From the NCBI GenBank assembly GCA_039621445.1, contig CP154956.1, positions 27,162,667 through 27,226,666 of the forward strand: a DNA stretch of 64,000 nt, in the 5' to 3' direction. Source of the DNA: Euglena gracilis (taxonomy: Eukaryota; Euglenida; Euglenophyceae; Euglenales). The notes beneath the pieces are model-generated. The model had not been told where the DNA came from. It saw nothing but the letters and a program-made list of their open reading frames with translations, and did not search any database. The position numbers were made by a program, and so were the translations under genes. Below are positions 23,601 to 38,600 of the stretch, one piece after another; positions within the stretch are counted from its first letter, which is position 1; every line of letters starts with the position of its first letter.

Positions 23601-26600
23601 GCGCAGCCCCGCCAGCAGCGGGTGCAGCAACGGGTGCCAGAAGTGGATCCGCTCCCTGCCGTGCCGCTGCCGGGCAACCCTGCCGCCCGCGAGTCCCCCC
23701 CCACCCACACCCCAAACGAGGCAGCTCGTCTGAAACAAAGCCCGAAACAACACGTTTTTGAAAGGGAAAAAAAGAGCAAAGAATATCAGAAAAACATCAT
23801 TAAGGGTCGCAGTAAAATTTTTACGCCTTACACCGCAGCCTCTTTCTTCCATTCCTTCCAAATCATGAAGCGCCGCCACGCCGAGAGAGGGTGTTGCCGG
23901 TGCACGTGTCCTTTGGTGGGCCTCCCCGGCCAACGGTCAGCTGATTAACTCTAGACCCCCCCCCCAATCATCCTGCGGCTTTGGGCCATCGTGGATAATG
24001 ATCAGCAACGGTTGCAACTGCATCACCCCAGCCCATACCAGCCACAGCAGTCCATTTAATTTTTAACAACCCCCCCAGGGGGGAGCGGGTCCGGGCTGAA
24101 AACCAGTCAGCCAATTTGAAAAAACCAGTCACCCCCTGGGGGGGGGGGTCGGCAAGTGACGAAGTGGCTGGATGCGCCAGCCCCTGTCATGCCAGCCCCC
24201 ATGCGATGAAGCCCCTGTTTCTCCCGCTGCAGCCGTCCGCCGGCCAGTCGGCTGGTTGCCAAGGCAGCGGCACGCTCAGGGGACTTGCTGCGCAGCGCTG
24301 CGTTCATCTCGCGGTAGATCTGGAACGTGGCGGAGGGCAGGCGGCGGCACCCCCCGGCTGGCTCCCTCGGGGCACCCCGTCCGGGGAGGGCATCGACACA
24401 TCACTTCGGGGGATGGGGGGGGGCAGGGGGTGGACTGAACCAGGACTCCGACAGCGACCCCGGCTGCAGTTCCGATGTGTAGACGCACACCTGTGAAGGG
24501 GTGGAGGGCAGGGAGTCCCGCGGCTGAAAAAGAATTTTTTGTCTAATCACATAGAAAGCTGCCGAAAAAGCCTTCATTTCTCGATGAAAACAAGTCGTCG
24601 TTGAGGGAAAAACTGATTCCTCACATCCTTGGGCCAGGCTATTGCTTAAGGACCTTGAGGGGTCCACTGGCGAGCCATTTTCCTAAACACTGAAAAAAAA
24701 ATGCACCAGCTAAATCCCGGAGGGGGTCCGGGGTTCCCTCCCAACTGGAAAAAAAATTGGTGGAGAGAAGGTTTTAATATTTTTATGGCTTTTTGTTCCA
24801 AAATCCCCAAAAAGGCCAGAAATAGGCAGTTTTGGCAAGTTTTGGGGGTCCAAATTTTTTGGCGCTTCGTGTCAGTTAGCCCTGCCCCCGAGGGGGGGGT
24901 CTGCTAGAATTCCCACCAACCATCTATCACCCATCCACCCAAAACATCAATAATACGTTTTGGGCTTCTTTTTCGTTTTTCAGCTGTTTAATATTTGACC
25001 CGGACCAGATTTGTAAAAGAGGTCCTTAAAGGAGGTCCTTGTGTAAAAAAAAAATTCCGTCCCTTACAGACCCCCCCCGTGGAGGAAGGGAGACTGACCA
25101 CTGTCCTGTGAGGGGTGTCAACACGTCAACAATTTCAATTTTTCTTGACGTTAACAACATGACGGGAGATTGCAAAACTCTGCCAATCTCCCGCAACGGT
25201 TTGATTGGAGAAGAGGAGCTTCAGTACGGTGTAGTGTTGTGCACCACCAAGAAAAACAAGGTCTCAGACAGGTTTTTTTTTTAAAGACTGAGCAGCCAGC
25301 CACCCCCTGGGGGGGTCCCAGGGGACCCACCCAGTTTTCCCGAAAAAGGCCAAAAAATCGAGAAAAATGCCAAAAATAGGTAAATAGGCAAAAAAGAGGC
25401 AAAAAGGCACCCTTTTCAAAATTTTCGGCGCCTTCGGTGCCGAAAAATATATCCCACTGGCCCCTGAGGGACCCCCTGGGGAGAGGGGCTCGTGCTGAGC
25501 TCTTAAGTTTCGGGTCCAAAAATGGGGCTCTGGCGGGTCGAAAAACGCTCATTTTCGGCTCAACAACAGGTTTTCCGGGTCCGGGAGGCCAGAAAACATT
25601 GTTTCGGGCAATTTTTTTTCGATTTTTTTCACCTGTTTTGACCCAAAATGGCCGAAAACGGCTAAATCAAAACAGGCCAAAAACTGTACAAAATGGCCAA
25701 AATGGCCGAAAAATGGCCAAAAAATGGCCGTAACTCGGGCCAGGCGAGGAGTTGCGGGGAAATCAAAGTACCGTTAGATAGAGCATTTTTAAGGGCTTCA
25801 ACTTAGGTCCCCCGGACATTTTCTGCGATTTTGCTTAATTTCGAGATATTTTGGAAACGTCGATTGTTTGACTCCGAAAACAGCCCAAAATGGCCCCCTG
25901 AAATGGGCCAAAACTGGCCGAAAAACGGCCGTAACTCGGGCTGCACGAAGAGTTGGAGAAAAGTAAACCATGGTTGGATAGGGCGTTCCAAGGGCCTCAT
26001 TTTTGCTCTCAGCCCGGACTTTTACTTTGATTTTGCTTCATTGTCGAGATATTTAGGAAAACCCGATTTTTTGATCAAAAAAACAGCTCAACAAAACACC
26101 CCAAAACGGCCGTTTTGGGCCACAAAAGCGCGCCGGAACACGGGCCAGGCATGTCAGCTGGCCAAAACGGCGAACGGGGGGCGATAGAAGGCCTCTGGGG
26201 GTACATTTCGTCAGACTGACATTTCCGGAAATAATGCGCGTTTTCTCGAGATATTTTCGAAAAATTAATTTTTGACCGACTTTTGGACCCTGGCGAAATG
26301 GCAGAGTCGGAAGGGGGGGGGGCAATCCTACCCAGTTTGGAACTTCGCACGTGAATAACTTGGGCCTGACAGGGAGTTGGTGGGTCAAATGGAGGTGATT
26401 CGGAAACTAGAAATCCAGTCGCTCATGACCGGGAAAAAAATCCGGGGACCGGGCCAGGATCATGGTGATAATCCGCCGGTTCCCGAGGTGGCCCCAACCG
26501 GGGGGGGGGGAGGGGGGGTTGGACCCCCCCTTTTGCCCAGGGGTAAGCTTCGCTCTTACCAATAAAGGGATAAGAGCTCAGCGACTCCCACCTCCCCTCC

Positions 26601-29600
26601 CGGAAGGGTCCACGACTTAAAAAAAACCCTGGTTCCAAACCAAACTCCCCACCTTGGGCCTGGCTTTGGTTTGGTTTCTTTGAAAACAAACCAAATACTT
26701 GTGCTGAAACTTACTTACTTATGCTCATGGGAAATACTTATCCCCTGGGCACAGTTCCCATCGGGCAACCAACACAGACAGGTTTGGTTGTTGTCCAGGG
26801 GATGGGTATGTGACTTTGATGAGAGGGATTTGAACTGAACTTACTGGGGGGTCACTTCGCCTGTTTCATTATTTAAAAAAACCGATTGGGACCCCAAGCA
26901 AGCCTTGAGGGCCTTGAATAACGCCGGAGGAAAGAACTGCACAACTGCATCAACATAAAATGCTTCATTGCCGTGTCCTGCCTGCTTTTCTGTCCTTTGT
27001 GCAAAAAAAACTGTGTGCTCACTTGCAGGGGGGTCAGCTTGCTGTTCATGGTCCTCTTCCTGTTCCAGGAATATCATGTTGACTGAACACACACACGCGC
27101 GCGCGCGCGTGCACGCACGCACGCACGCACGCACACACATGCAAACACACACACACACACACTCACACTCACTCACTCACTCACCACTCACCACTCACTC
27201 ACTCACTCACTCACTAACTCACTCACTCACACACACACACACATGCGCATGCACACACGCGCACACATGCACGCACATACGCATGTGCGCATGCATACTG
27301 CCAGCGCCTCATCCTCCGTCAGGTCACACTCTTGGATGACTCGGCGGGCCACTCGGCGCTGGAGGCACAGCGTCGACTGCCGCAGCATCCGCCCGATGGA
27401 CTTCGGGTGCGGCGCGGCGCTGTCCGGGAAGTGGGCCCGCGGCAGCCGCCGGCAGAAGTCCGCCACCCCCATGTCCGGAGGCTCGGAGCTGATGCCCGGC
27501 ACCCTGGGGGGGGGGGGCAAGGAGGACCGGTTGTGTGGGCGGGGGGGGGGGGGGGGGGTCGTTACTTTGGAGCGGACGAGCAGCAGCAGAATTGACGTGA
27601 GAAAACCAACCTCTCCGAAGAACTGCCCTTTCCTCCTCCTTTGTTGACCAGTTGCAGTTCAGTTCATTTTCTTTTTTCCCCCTGAATGGGCTTCAAATGG
27701 GATGAGCTGAAGGGATGAGTTGAAATAAATACTCCGTTAATGATTTAATACGTTGTTATTTTATTATTGCCATTTTGTCCACATTGTCCACATTGTCCAC
27801 ACAAAAATCAAATTAATCTTCTCTTGTCAAAAGATATAAATCTGCTGAAGATTTTGTGGGATTTGGGGAGGGGAATGAGATGTATGCGGTCGTTTGCTTT
27901 GTCAGCCTGAAGGGGGGGGGGGGAGGTGAAATGAGGGAGGGAGTTTCTGTGGACCTTGCCACAAACCTAGACTGATGAGAACTGTAATTCAGAAAATTCC
28001 GGGATGTCCTCATTTTTCAGAACCAGATCTGTATACACATACGTATAAATGCATGCACACACACACATATATATATATACATAACCCCCCCCCCCAAATA
28101 TAAAAACCCCCCAAATATTAAACCGCCCGAGGACCTTGAAATCCCGCCCGAATATAAAACCCCTCTGGCGCGAAGCGCCGGAAGGAAAAAATTTCGACAA
28201 AATCTCTCCTGAAATTGTGATTTTTGGCAGATTTGGGAGCAATTTTTATCAAAAACGTGTGAAAATTGCTCCTTCGCCCGAAAAGTGAAATTTTTGGACC
28301 CCCAGGGGTGGACGTATTTGTGATTTTGGACCGAAAAAGTGACTACTGGGTCCCACCAAAAAGTTGATTTTTCCGACCGAATATACCCCCCCCCCCAAAT
28401 ATAAAAACCGCCGTGGGGTCTTGAAATTTCCGCCCAAATATAAAACCGGGGGGTTTGTATTTGGGGGGGGTTTATATATATATATATATATATAGATATA
28501 TAGATATAGATATATATATACGTACACACGTACGTATGTATGCATACATGCATGCATGCATGCAATGTACGTATGCGTGTATCCATGCAATGTGTGCATG
28601 AATGTATGTATACATGTATGTATGTGTATGTATGTATGTATGTATGTATGTATGTATGTATGTATGTATGTATGTATGTATGTATGTATGTATGTATGTA
28701 TGTATGTATGTATGTATGTATGTATGTATGTATGTATGTATGTATGTATGTATGTATGTATGTATGTATGTATGTATGTATGTATGTATGTATGCATGCA
28801 TGCATGCATGCATGTATGTATGTATGTATGTATGTATGTATGTATGTATGTATGTATGTATGTATGTATGTATGTATGTATGTATGTATGTATGTATGTA
28901 TGTATGTATGTATGCATGTATGTATGTATACATGTATGTATGTATGTATGTATGTATGTATGTATGTATGTATGTATGTATGTGTGCATGCATGCATGCA
29001 TGAATGCATGTATGTATGTATGCATGCATGCATATATGCATGTATGTATGTGTGGATGGAAGGATGGACAGATGGATGGATGGATGGGTGGGTGGGTGGA
29101 TGGATGGATGGATGGGTGGATGGGTGGATGGATGGATGGATGGAAGGACGGATGGATGGAGGGACGGAGGGATGGATGGATGGATGGATGGATGGATGGA
29201 TGGATGGATGGATGGATGGATTGGATGTGCATATACATGTTTTTTTGAGTCACTGCCTCCACAACCAGCGTTGACAGGGTTATCCAACACGTGTTGTCGA
29301 AAGGTGGGGTCAAAACTACCCACCCAAATATGTACTACCTTTCGAGGGTGGGAATTGATTGGGAATTTGAGAGGGGCGCAAAATTTAGCTCCCAAAGGTG
29401 TGGCCTCAGTTTTGCAGGGTACGCTGCATTGCAGAGCTGGCAGGGGCCTGCACAGGGCCACCCCATGTGCTGGCAGAGGGCTGGCAGGGGCTTTGGGGCT
29501 TGTGGTTGGGTATGACCCACAAAATTGGAGGTGTATGAAAATTAATGCTCAATATTGTAATATATTATACACACACTTTCTGCATACTGGTGCTCGCTGG

Positions 29601-32600
29601 GTTGGGTGTCCCACAGCATCTTCTCCACTAACGCCGCGTTCTTCAGCTTCTTCTTCCACACAATGACACCGTATACCGTCAGTGCCAGCAGGACACCCGC
29701 CCCCGCCGCGAGTCCCCCGAAGACCAGGAAGGCCATCTCGAAAGCCTGGACCTTCTGCCGCAGCGCCCGCCACGAGGTGGAGGCGACGATGATCTGCCGG
29801 GAGTCGGGAAAAGCGACCCAAACCCAGATGGACAGGATGACCGACATTTATGCAACTTTGCTCACTTCGAGGGTTCTGGTGCTTTTGAGAAAACAACAAG
29901 AATATAATCCTTGACATTTAGAATATGCCAAATCCAAAAATATGCGAAAGAAAAATGTTTCACGCATCAAAAAAAGTTGAACCAAAAAGTCAAGTAAATT
30001 GTTTCAAAACAAATTCAATTCAAAGCAGAACATTTGCAAAAAAAAGCAAAAAAAATGAAAAACCACAGCAAAAGAATTGCACGGAAACCCAAAGCCAATA
30101 TCGAAACATGAAGTGTGCTTTTCCTCCCTTCCCTGCAGAGGAGAGGGGCAGCAGACAGGTAGCCAGGCTGTGCTAACTTTCACGGTAAGAACCATCGTTT
30201 TGCACCGGCAAATGCCAAACAACTGAGTCCACAATGGCATATGGAGGCTGTTCCAATAAGGGGACAGCACCCATGCGGGCCGGCCACGGGGACACGAGGG
30301 CAGAGATGCCTGGGCCTTCCAGTCGTCATACGCAAGCACGTTGACGACGAGGACATCCAGGCCGTTCACCTTGGCGAACGTCGGCATCAGGGAACAGAGG
30401 TAGGCGTAGCCGTTGTGGGAGTACCTTGCGGGGATGGGGGTGTGGGATGAGTCAGGGTTGCCTTGCCGGCAGCCGGTGTGAGAATGGAAATGGAAATTCA
30501 TGAAAACCAAAGCCTATCCTTACCCTGTTCCTCACCCTAACCCTGACCCTAACCCCGAACCTTGAGTAGGTTTTCATATGACACATGTGCCCAAGACATT
30601 GTTTGTGGGGAGGGTGACATCATACGTGGATCCGGCATTGGGCCAATTTGTCGAACGCAGAGGGTCCACCCCCCCCCCCCCTCAATCACAATGTGAAGGG
30701 GGCAGTAGTTTTCAGCCCCCCCAACCATGAGGCCAGAAGGGGCACACGCGAAGGTGGCGTTCCGCCAGGCGAGGAGGTAGCCGCGCTCCTTCAGCTGCGT
30801 GAAGGAGGAGCGCACCATCACGTTCTCGCTCTCGTCCGCCAGCACCGGGTGGCCGTTCACCATCAGCGTCAGCGGCACGTCCGCGCACAGCAGCGCTTTG
30901 GGCCCCAGGCCGCCGCCGGCTGCCGCACGGCGGAAAGCCGCTGGGAATGGGTTGGCCGCAATCACAAAAAGGGACCAAGGAAGGTTGCGCCCCTACTGCG
31001 GCCGCAGCTTCCCCCCTCAGGTTTCCAAACAGAACACGGCTTGCTGTGGCCACGGGGTCTCTTCTTCGAGAATGGCTGAGGCCTGTTTTGATCCCATGTC
31101 GATGACATACACCACTCCTGGGGAGGGCAGGCGGGAGAACAGCGAGGTGTGTCACACCCAGCGCGTGCCGCAAACACTGCCGGAAAGGATGTATGGAGGC
31201 TGGTATAAATATGTGGTCCCCAGGGGGGGCATATAATTCATCCACGCGGGGGGGGGGGGGTATATAGTTCCACCCGGTCCCACCTTCAGGAATTTTCAGT
31301 CCGTTTTGCCCAGGAACTGACGCGGCTTTGGGTAAATTTCAGCAAAACGGGAGGGCAGATTAGATGCTTGGAGGTCTGTTGCACCTGCACCTCCAACAAT
31401 TGTGCTCGACTCCTCCCGTTTAGCATGGCATTTCTTGGGGTTTCTTATAAGTGGCCAACCAATGGCTCCCAAGGGGGTTCTTTATAAGTGGGGGTTTCTT
31501 ATAGGTGAGTGACGGTCCGAAAATCCCCAAAGCGTTTCTTATAAGTGGGGGTTTCTCATAAACCCCCCCACTTATAAACCCCCCGGGGTTTATAAGATCC
31601 GGTTGGTTGGTCGGCCGAAGGGGGGGTTTATAGGTGGGGGGGGGGGGGTCGCTGAGCTCTTATCCCTTTAGGGTAAGAACGAAGCTTACCCCTGGGGGAA
31701 CCCCCCCCCTCGACCCCTCCCTCCTCCCCCCCCTCGGGGCCACCTTGGGAACCGGCGGATTATCACCACAATCCTGGCCCGGTTCCCGAAAAAAAATTTC
31801 AGTCGCGAGCGACTGGATTTGTAGTTTCCGAATCACCTGGGTTTGACCCCCAACTCCCCGCCAGGCCCGAGAAATTCACGCGCGAAGGGGTCTAAATTGG
31901 GTAGGATCGGCCCACCCCCCTTTTTAGGCCCCCCCTTTGGACGCCATTTCGGCCAAAAAAAATGTCAATTTTCAAAAATATCTCCAAAATGAAGCCAAAT
32001 CAAAGGAAATGTCCGGAGACCTAATTTGAAGCCCTTGGAACGCCCAATCTACCGGTATTTTGATTTCACCGCAACTCCCCGCCTAGCCCGAGATACGGCC
32101 GTTTTCGGCCCAGATGGCCGTTTTGTACACTTTTCCCGCTGTTCGACTTGGCCATTTTCGGCCAAAAAAAAATCGAAAAAATTGAATTTTTTTTGCCCGA
32201 AACGATGTTTTTTGGCCTCCCAGACCCAGAAAAACTGTTTTTGAGCCGAAAATGAGCGTTTTTCGACCCGCCAGCGCCCCGTTTCGGGCACAAAACCCTT
32301 GCATTTCAGTCAAAAGGGCTCCATGGAGTGGGCCAGTTTATATGGGGGGTCAATGAAGGGGTGGGTGCGCGCTTATTAAGAGCTCAGCACTATTCAAAAC
32401 TTGTTTTATAGGTCCCGCCCCCCCCCCCCCCCCAAAATGATCCCGAAACCCCACAAAATTGGCAATTTTTGACAATTTGGGCAAAAATGGCATTTTTGAT
32501 GATGGTCGGTATCAAAAATTTGCCAAAAATTTTTTGGGTGGTTTGCGGCCGAAAAAATCGTCCCCGGTGGTTTGCATTTTTTTCTTCAGGGAGGGGGGTT

Positions 32601-35600
32601 GTAGGATCCGGTTTGGTTGGTCGGCCCAGGGTTATAGGTGGGGGGGGGGGTTTATAAGTGGGGGGGTTATAAGTGGGGGGTGGGGTTTAGAGGAGGGTTT
32701 CTTTTAGGTGGGGGGGGGTTAACCATGCTCACAAAATAAGAGCACACCCACTCCACCAACGGGAAGAAACACTTTTCCCACCGATGCCCATGCGTGCTCG
32801 TTTCTTCCCACCAGTCTTTACAGCTTCCTGTAGTTTTGCTTTGTTTGCTGCCCACTTGCTCACCATCCCCTTGTTGATCCCACTTGAATGCATGCCCGAG
32901 CGACGTTGTTTCCCCCAGAGCAATCACACGCAGCTTGAAGGAAATGCCATATTTCTTGCAAATATATTGGAACCCTCCCCTCCTTCTTTACCTTCTTCCT
33001 CACCCTCGGTCCCTCCCTCACTCCCACAATTACCCTCGCGCACCTAGCACTCACTACAAGAAACCTCCTAGTAATGACCTCGTCAACCACCTATAAGAAA
33101 TTTGGCCGGTTTTTGGAAACCCACCTATAAAAAACGGGTTTCTAGGTGAGGGGGTTAGGATCGGTGTGCCAAAAAATGGCCCAATTTCAGGGAAAAGGTT
33201 TGGCCGGAAGTTAGGCCACCATTTTTCGGCCACCAACGCCATTTCCCTAAAATTCCCCCAAATTCAGCCTGATTTTGGTCTAAATTGGTCCGGAATGCGG
33301 TCTAACTTCTTCCTAAATTTCTAAAAACGGGAGCCCAATGGGAGACCGGCCATAACCCTATCCCCAATCAATAACCCCAAATTTCCCCAAAGGTGGGACC
33401 CACCAGGTGGAATTATATGGACCTCCTCCTGGATGAACTCTATGGCCCCCAGGGGGCCGCAGAGTTCATTGCTGCCATATGGGAATACCGTTCAGGACGC
33501 TGATGGTCTGCATGAGGGCGTTGAGGAGCGGGGGACTATACTCCGCAGCCGCCACAGCACCAAGCTCCGTGCCCCCTGGCACTGACGACAGGCGGAGCCT
33601 GCACCATGGGGGATTGTTATCCTGTTCGGAACCAAAAGACACCACTCCTTCTCAAATGCAAAGAGATTGTGCAAGAAAGCAACACATAGACCCACTTGGT
33701 GGCACATTTCCCCGGGGCAGGCACATTTCTCTGGGCCCAAACCCACCCACCCACCCACGACCCCCCTCCTTAGGAGGGGGTCAACCAACCACCCACGCAA
33801 CCTAAACACAGCCAAACTTGGCCGAAAACACCTAAAACTTCTTCCAAAGTCTGACCAATGGCGCACACCCCCGAGGGTCCAGGGGCCCAACCCACCCACC
33901 CCCCTCTCGAAAACCCACCCACCCACCTACCCACAGGTCACACAGGCGTTATGTGAATCTATGAACAACAATCCTTTTGCAGCTGTTTCCCCCAACAGAA
34001 CCCAGGAAACGATGCTCGAGACGGCAACATGGGAGTCAAGTGGATTTCCAACTGCAAAAAACAAAATGGACGGGTTGAAGGTTCTGAAGGGCGTAAAAAC
34101 AGGTACACTGGGACTTCGCCGCAAGCAAGACTGGGGAACAGGAATGGCATTGGGTGCGGATTTTTTTTGCCACAATAGGGTGGGGGGGCAAGTATGGGCC
34201 GCGTCTGGACCCTGGGACGAAGCGCAGGAAGCTCAGGGAGAGGTTTTTTTTTTTTTTTTTTGTTTTTTTTTTGGGAGGGCCGTTTTTCCCGGGTGTCTTG
34301 GGATTAACAAGCCCCTCCTTTTGGTTGGATGGCAGCGCAGCGGAGGCACGGGTCGCCCAGGGGCTATTTTTCAGGCGCCTTAAAAACCTCTAAACCCTCA
34401 AAAAACCTTTAAAACTAATTTTGACAAATTTTCGAAAATGAAGGCGCAACGTCTCAGCAAAAGCCAGCCAACTCTGGAAAAAAAGATTCCTGGCATCGCT
34501 GGAACATTGGCCATCCAAAGAAAAGGGTTTTCGACTTTTTTTTTGCTTTTGGTCCCCGTTCGATAGCCCTTGGACTTCACTTGGAAAATAGACGCATTAA
34601 CCCCCCCCCTCTAATCAAAGCGCAGGTGCACTTATAGTTGACCACCGCCTCCAACACAGGGGGGTGCGCTTCTATTTGGACTGTACCTGTCTGAATTTCG
34701 TTGAGTTTCTTCAGAATTATCATCATTTTGGTAGGTGCGATTGTAGAAGTCCGCCAATTGTAGTAATCTGCCGCCTTTGGTGGCAGGGTGCGCTTTTATT
34801 TGGTGCCTATGCTTGAAGCAGCCCCGCGCTTCTATTAGGGGGGCGGGTTTACAAATTCAGAACCTTAAAAGCCTTGAAAATCTTAAAAACATTTGAGAAA
34901 ACATTAATTTTTTTAAAATTTAAGCATTAAAAATAGCACTCCCTGCACGCCCCAACAAAACCAAAGAAATATACAAAAAAGATGCTGGCAGGAAGACGCA
35001 ACTATCATTGAATAGAGACTGTGAGCTCATAAGAACACAAAACACAGAATATGGCATTCTTTGGGTCCTTGGTCACAATACAGCGAAGCTGAAGGAGAAG
35101 CCTGACTGGTAGTCCAGCTCGGTGGCATACGCCATGCTTCTGGCAAACTTCAGACCCTGGACATAGAAATCCTGCCCCTGCGAACAACAACAAAAATGAT
35201 GGCATGAGTGGTAGACTGTCTTTGTTAAAGACCCCAAAGGATGTGTGCGCATTCACACCTGCACACGCACACGCACACATGCGCACACACATGAAAGATG
35301 CATACTGCACAGGAGCCTGCAACTCACGAAAAAGAATGCTAAAAAGGGAGAAGGGGGAGTGGAGGGATGACGGTAAACGAGTCTCTCTGCTGATTGGGGA
35401 AAGCCGCCTGGCAGCTCCCCAAACCCCCATGGGGAATGGCGAAAAAAGTAGCAACTTCTTCATTGCAACGTTTCTGGCAAGGGAGGACTATGGGTGGAGC
35501 AAGGTCCTCTGGCCAGAACTTAAGACATATCAGGGGGGGTAGGTATGTTAACATTGTTCCTCCCTTTACTCCACCCCCCACTCCCAACTTCAAATATTCC

Positions 35601-38600
35601 CCCACAATAAAATTTGTTATTCAGGTGAAAATTGTGGTAACACAAAAATGGTGCAAAAAAATAAAACAAGATCTTAATTCAAAAAAAAATAACTTTTTAA
35701 AACCCCAAAAAAAAAAAGAAACATGACTGAAAAAAATGAGGAATTTCAAAAAAAAATAAAAAGCAAAAGGTGGAATGAAAAAAAACAAACTGGATACAGC
35801 AGAGGCACAAAAAAAAAAATTGTGGAAAAAAAAAAAAAAAAAAATGACCCACTAAAACACACATGCACACAAAAACGAAGTGGGGCCCCTGTGCACCCCA
35901 CACAAGCCTGAGTAAACATCATTTGCTGAAGAACAGGCCCCCCCATAACCAGGCCATGGAGGTGTTGACAGACCACTGCGCAGTGCTGTCTCTGCTGTCG
36001 GGGCAAAGCCCCTGAGCTCCCCAAACCCCATGGGGAACAATGGCGAAAACGTTGCAACGGTGTTCTTCATTTGCAACGTTGCGAAGGCAGCTTACTGGGT
36101 GGAGCACCCTCCTCTCCCTGGGCCAGACTGACTTGTCCGAAGACAATATCCAGGGGGTAGGTAGGTAATTCAGTTAACTGTCTTTAATGTTGCTTCTACT
36201 CAAAATAACCCCCGCCCAATAAACACCCCCCCCCACCCCCCCCCCCCCCACTAATCCCCCCCATTGCCCCCATTGGGCCGACTTCAACTGAAAAATAATC
36301 TCCCCCAAAATTCAGGGTGCCAACCTCAATTGTCGCCCAGAAAAAATGTGGTTGAAAATGAGAATTAATGGCAATGAATAACCGAAGAATGGGTTTTTGT
36401 GGATAAACCCACAAAAACAAAAATACAACTTTTTGAAAAATGCAAAAAAGTGACCAAACACACCCGCAGAGGACTGTGCACGCACGCAAGGTGCATCCAC
36501 ATGGGCGCCCTGAGTCAAAGGTTTCAAGGACACAAACCCCCTCCAAACTAATACCCCCTAGGGTTTTCTTTGTCGCCCGAAGTCCCCGACCAAGGGTGGG
36601 GAAATGATTTGGAGGGAGGCCTTACTTTTCATAATTTTCGAAAAAAAATTGAGGAAATTTCAAAATACCCAAAATTACACCCAAAGCAAAGCAGGCACGT
36701 GATGCAATTGTGTGGGGTTGTGCGCACGCCACCGCATACCGACATGGTGTGAGAGTGGGTACGGGGCAGACATTCATTTGGTGTGGTTCACAAACGACGT
36801 GTGAACCACAAGTATTTTTTTGGTGTCCACAGGTGAACCACAAAACATTTTTTGGTGTCCACAAAATTTTTTGTTGCCCACAAAACTTGATTGAGAATCG
36901 AAAAAATCATGTTTTACAACTGAAAGCAGATTGATCTTTAGACACCTCAGCCACATTGTGGACCTTGACCCTGGCTCAATCTGTAAAGCGTGGCAGGGAA
37001 TCACATCCCACCATTGTGGTTGGAGGAGGGTCGCCACTCCCTCGTACCGTACATGCAGAGCCCATCACATGTGCGGCACCCATACCTCAGGGTCAATTGA
37101 GGTTAGTTGGGGGTTAGGGGTTATGGTCAGCACGGGTTAGATAGAGGGTTCGCACGGGTTAGAAATTATCCACCACTACACCACGGTGGAGGATGTGGAC
37201 CCAATCAATTTTTTTACCTCCTCGATAAAATGCCAAACTCCTTGGGGAATCGCCATTTGTTCCATGTTATCACGGTGGTGAATGGAAATGTTTACCGACT
37301 GTCAAATCCTTCTTCTTTTAAAGAGAAGATTCATAGTGCCGGAACACTGGAGCAATTCAGCAAACCATGAGCAAACATAACCCCCCAAATATAAAGCCCC
37401 CCCCAAATATACAGCCACCCCATGGGTGGATACAACATTTTATCACCAGAAATGCTCCATTTTGGATGCCACCTGAAAGTGGTCCCTGGAGGCATTCGCC
37501 AAAAACTTGATTACCACCGGGGCATATTCCAAGCCATAACGCAAATTGTAAGACACCTCATTGGACTTCTGAAGCTCAAGCAGAGCACGAAGTTCTTTGT
37601 GTGCAACACCGTGCACCACGCCGTGCAAAACCATCCACAAAATGGGTTTGAACAAAATTCTTGCCTGGAAAATCACTGCGCGAAAGGGGGATCAAAGAAA
37701 TGGACAGAACCGAATCTGCCCGTGCCAACATGGTTTGTGCACAAATGTGATATGCTCCATTATCATGGGTTGTGCCAGTGCGAGTCTTGTATTGAGGAGT
37801 TGGCATCGCAAGTGCATTCCTTTTTTCCCAGCACCTGAAACCTTTGGATGCTGCCGAAATTGATGAGTAATTGAACACCACATTCCAATCTTTACATCAT
37901 AATTCAACCAATCTCGGTTATTTTGTCATGCAGGTCGGAACTTATGCCGATTTTCTTTTCGATGTGGTAAAGAGATTTTGCTTTTCTTTGGAGAAGGGGA
38001 GCCTCCAGATGAGCTGGAAGAGCAACCGAGTGGGACTCGGAGGCTGCACTCTCCGCCTTCTCCGGCTCCTCCCGAGGACGCCGTTGGGCAAAAATGTTCC
38101 AAAAAGATTGCTTCATTGCTGTTGAGGAGAAGGATAATGATGCAAATGTCAGCAGGCGGTGGGGAAATTCTTTGGTGTCCACATGTGAACCACAAAAAAT
38201 GTTTGGTGTCCACAGTGAACCACAAAATGACAACCTTGGTGTACCACACTAAATGAATGTCTGGTGCAGGGTGGGTGTGAGCGCACTGGGCTGCAGCCCA
38301 AAAATTCTGGCAGCTAAATACTTCACCCGCTGAAAGCAGCCTGGCTGGACTGGAGCGTGCCGTTTGTCCAGAACCTGCAGTGAATAGCACACGCTGCAGC
38401 AGGCAATGGCACAGAGAGGGTTCATCTGGGCTCATAATTGCACACAATTTTACACATCCTTCAAAATGAGTTCAACTTCAAGACAGGCACATTCGTTGCC
38501 AAAAAATCAGTAAGCATCGTTTTCGGAGTCCACAAAGCAAAACTCTGTGTTGTTTATCATCAGACAATACTGGACCTGATCCCACTTTGGGTAGCACAAT

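Noticed and set aside
28540-29313. Very long open frames (230-350 codons) of Met-Tyr-Val-Cys or Ile-His-Thr-Tyr
   Set aside because: They are translations of the TATG/GGAT microsatellite, open in several frames on both strands, with no splice or start context. The same applies to 49233-49481 and 51839-52507.
30522-30562. Telomere-like ccctaa repeats
   Set aside because: Only two or three imperfect units; similar short patches at 37090 and 57240. Too short to call interstitial telomere.
37422-37838. Plus-strand 138-codon frame inside the 1.5-kb TIR element, considered as a transposase
   Set aside because: No catalytic motif or zinc-finger pattern that I can identify; codon use like the non-coding surroundings.
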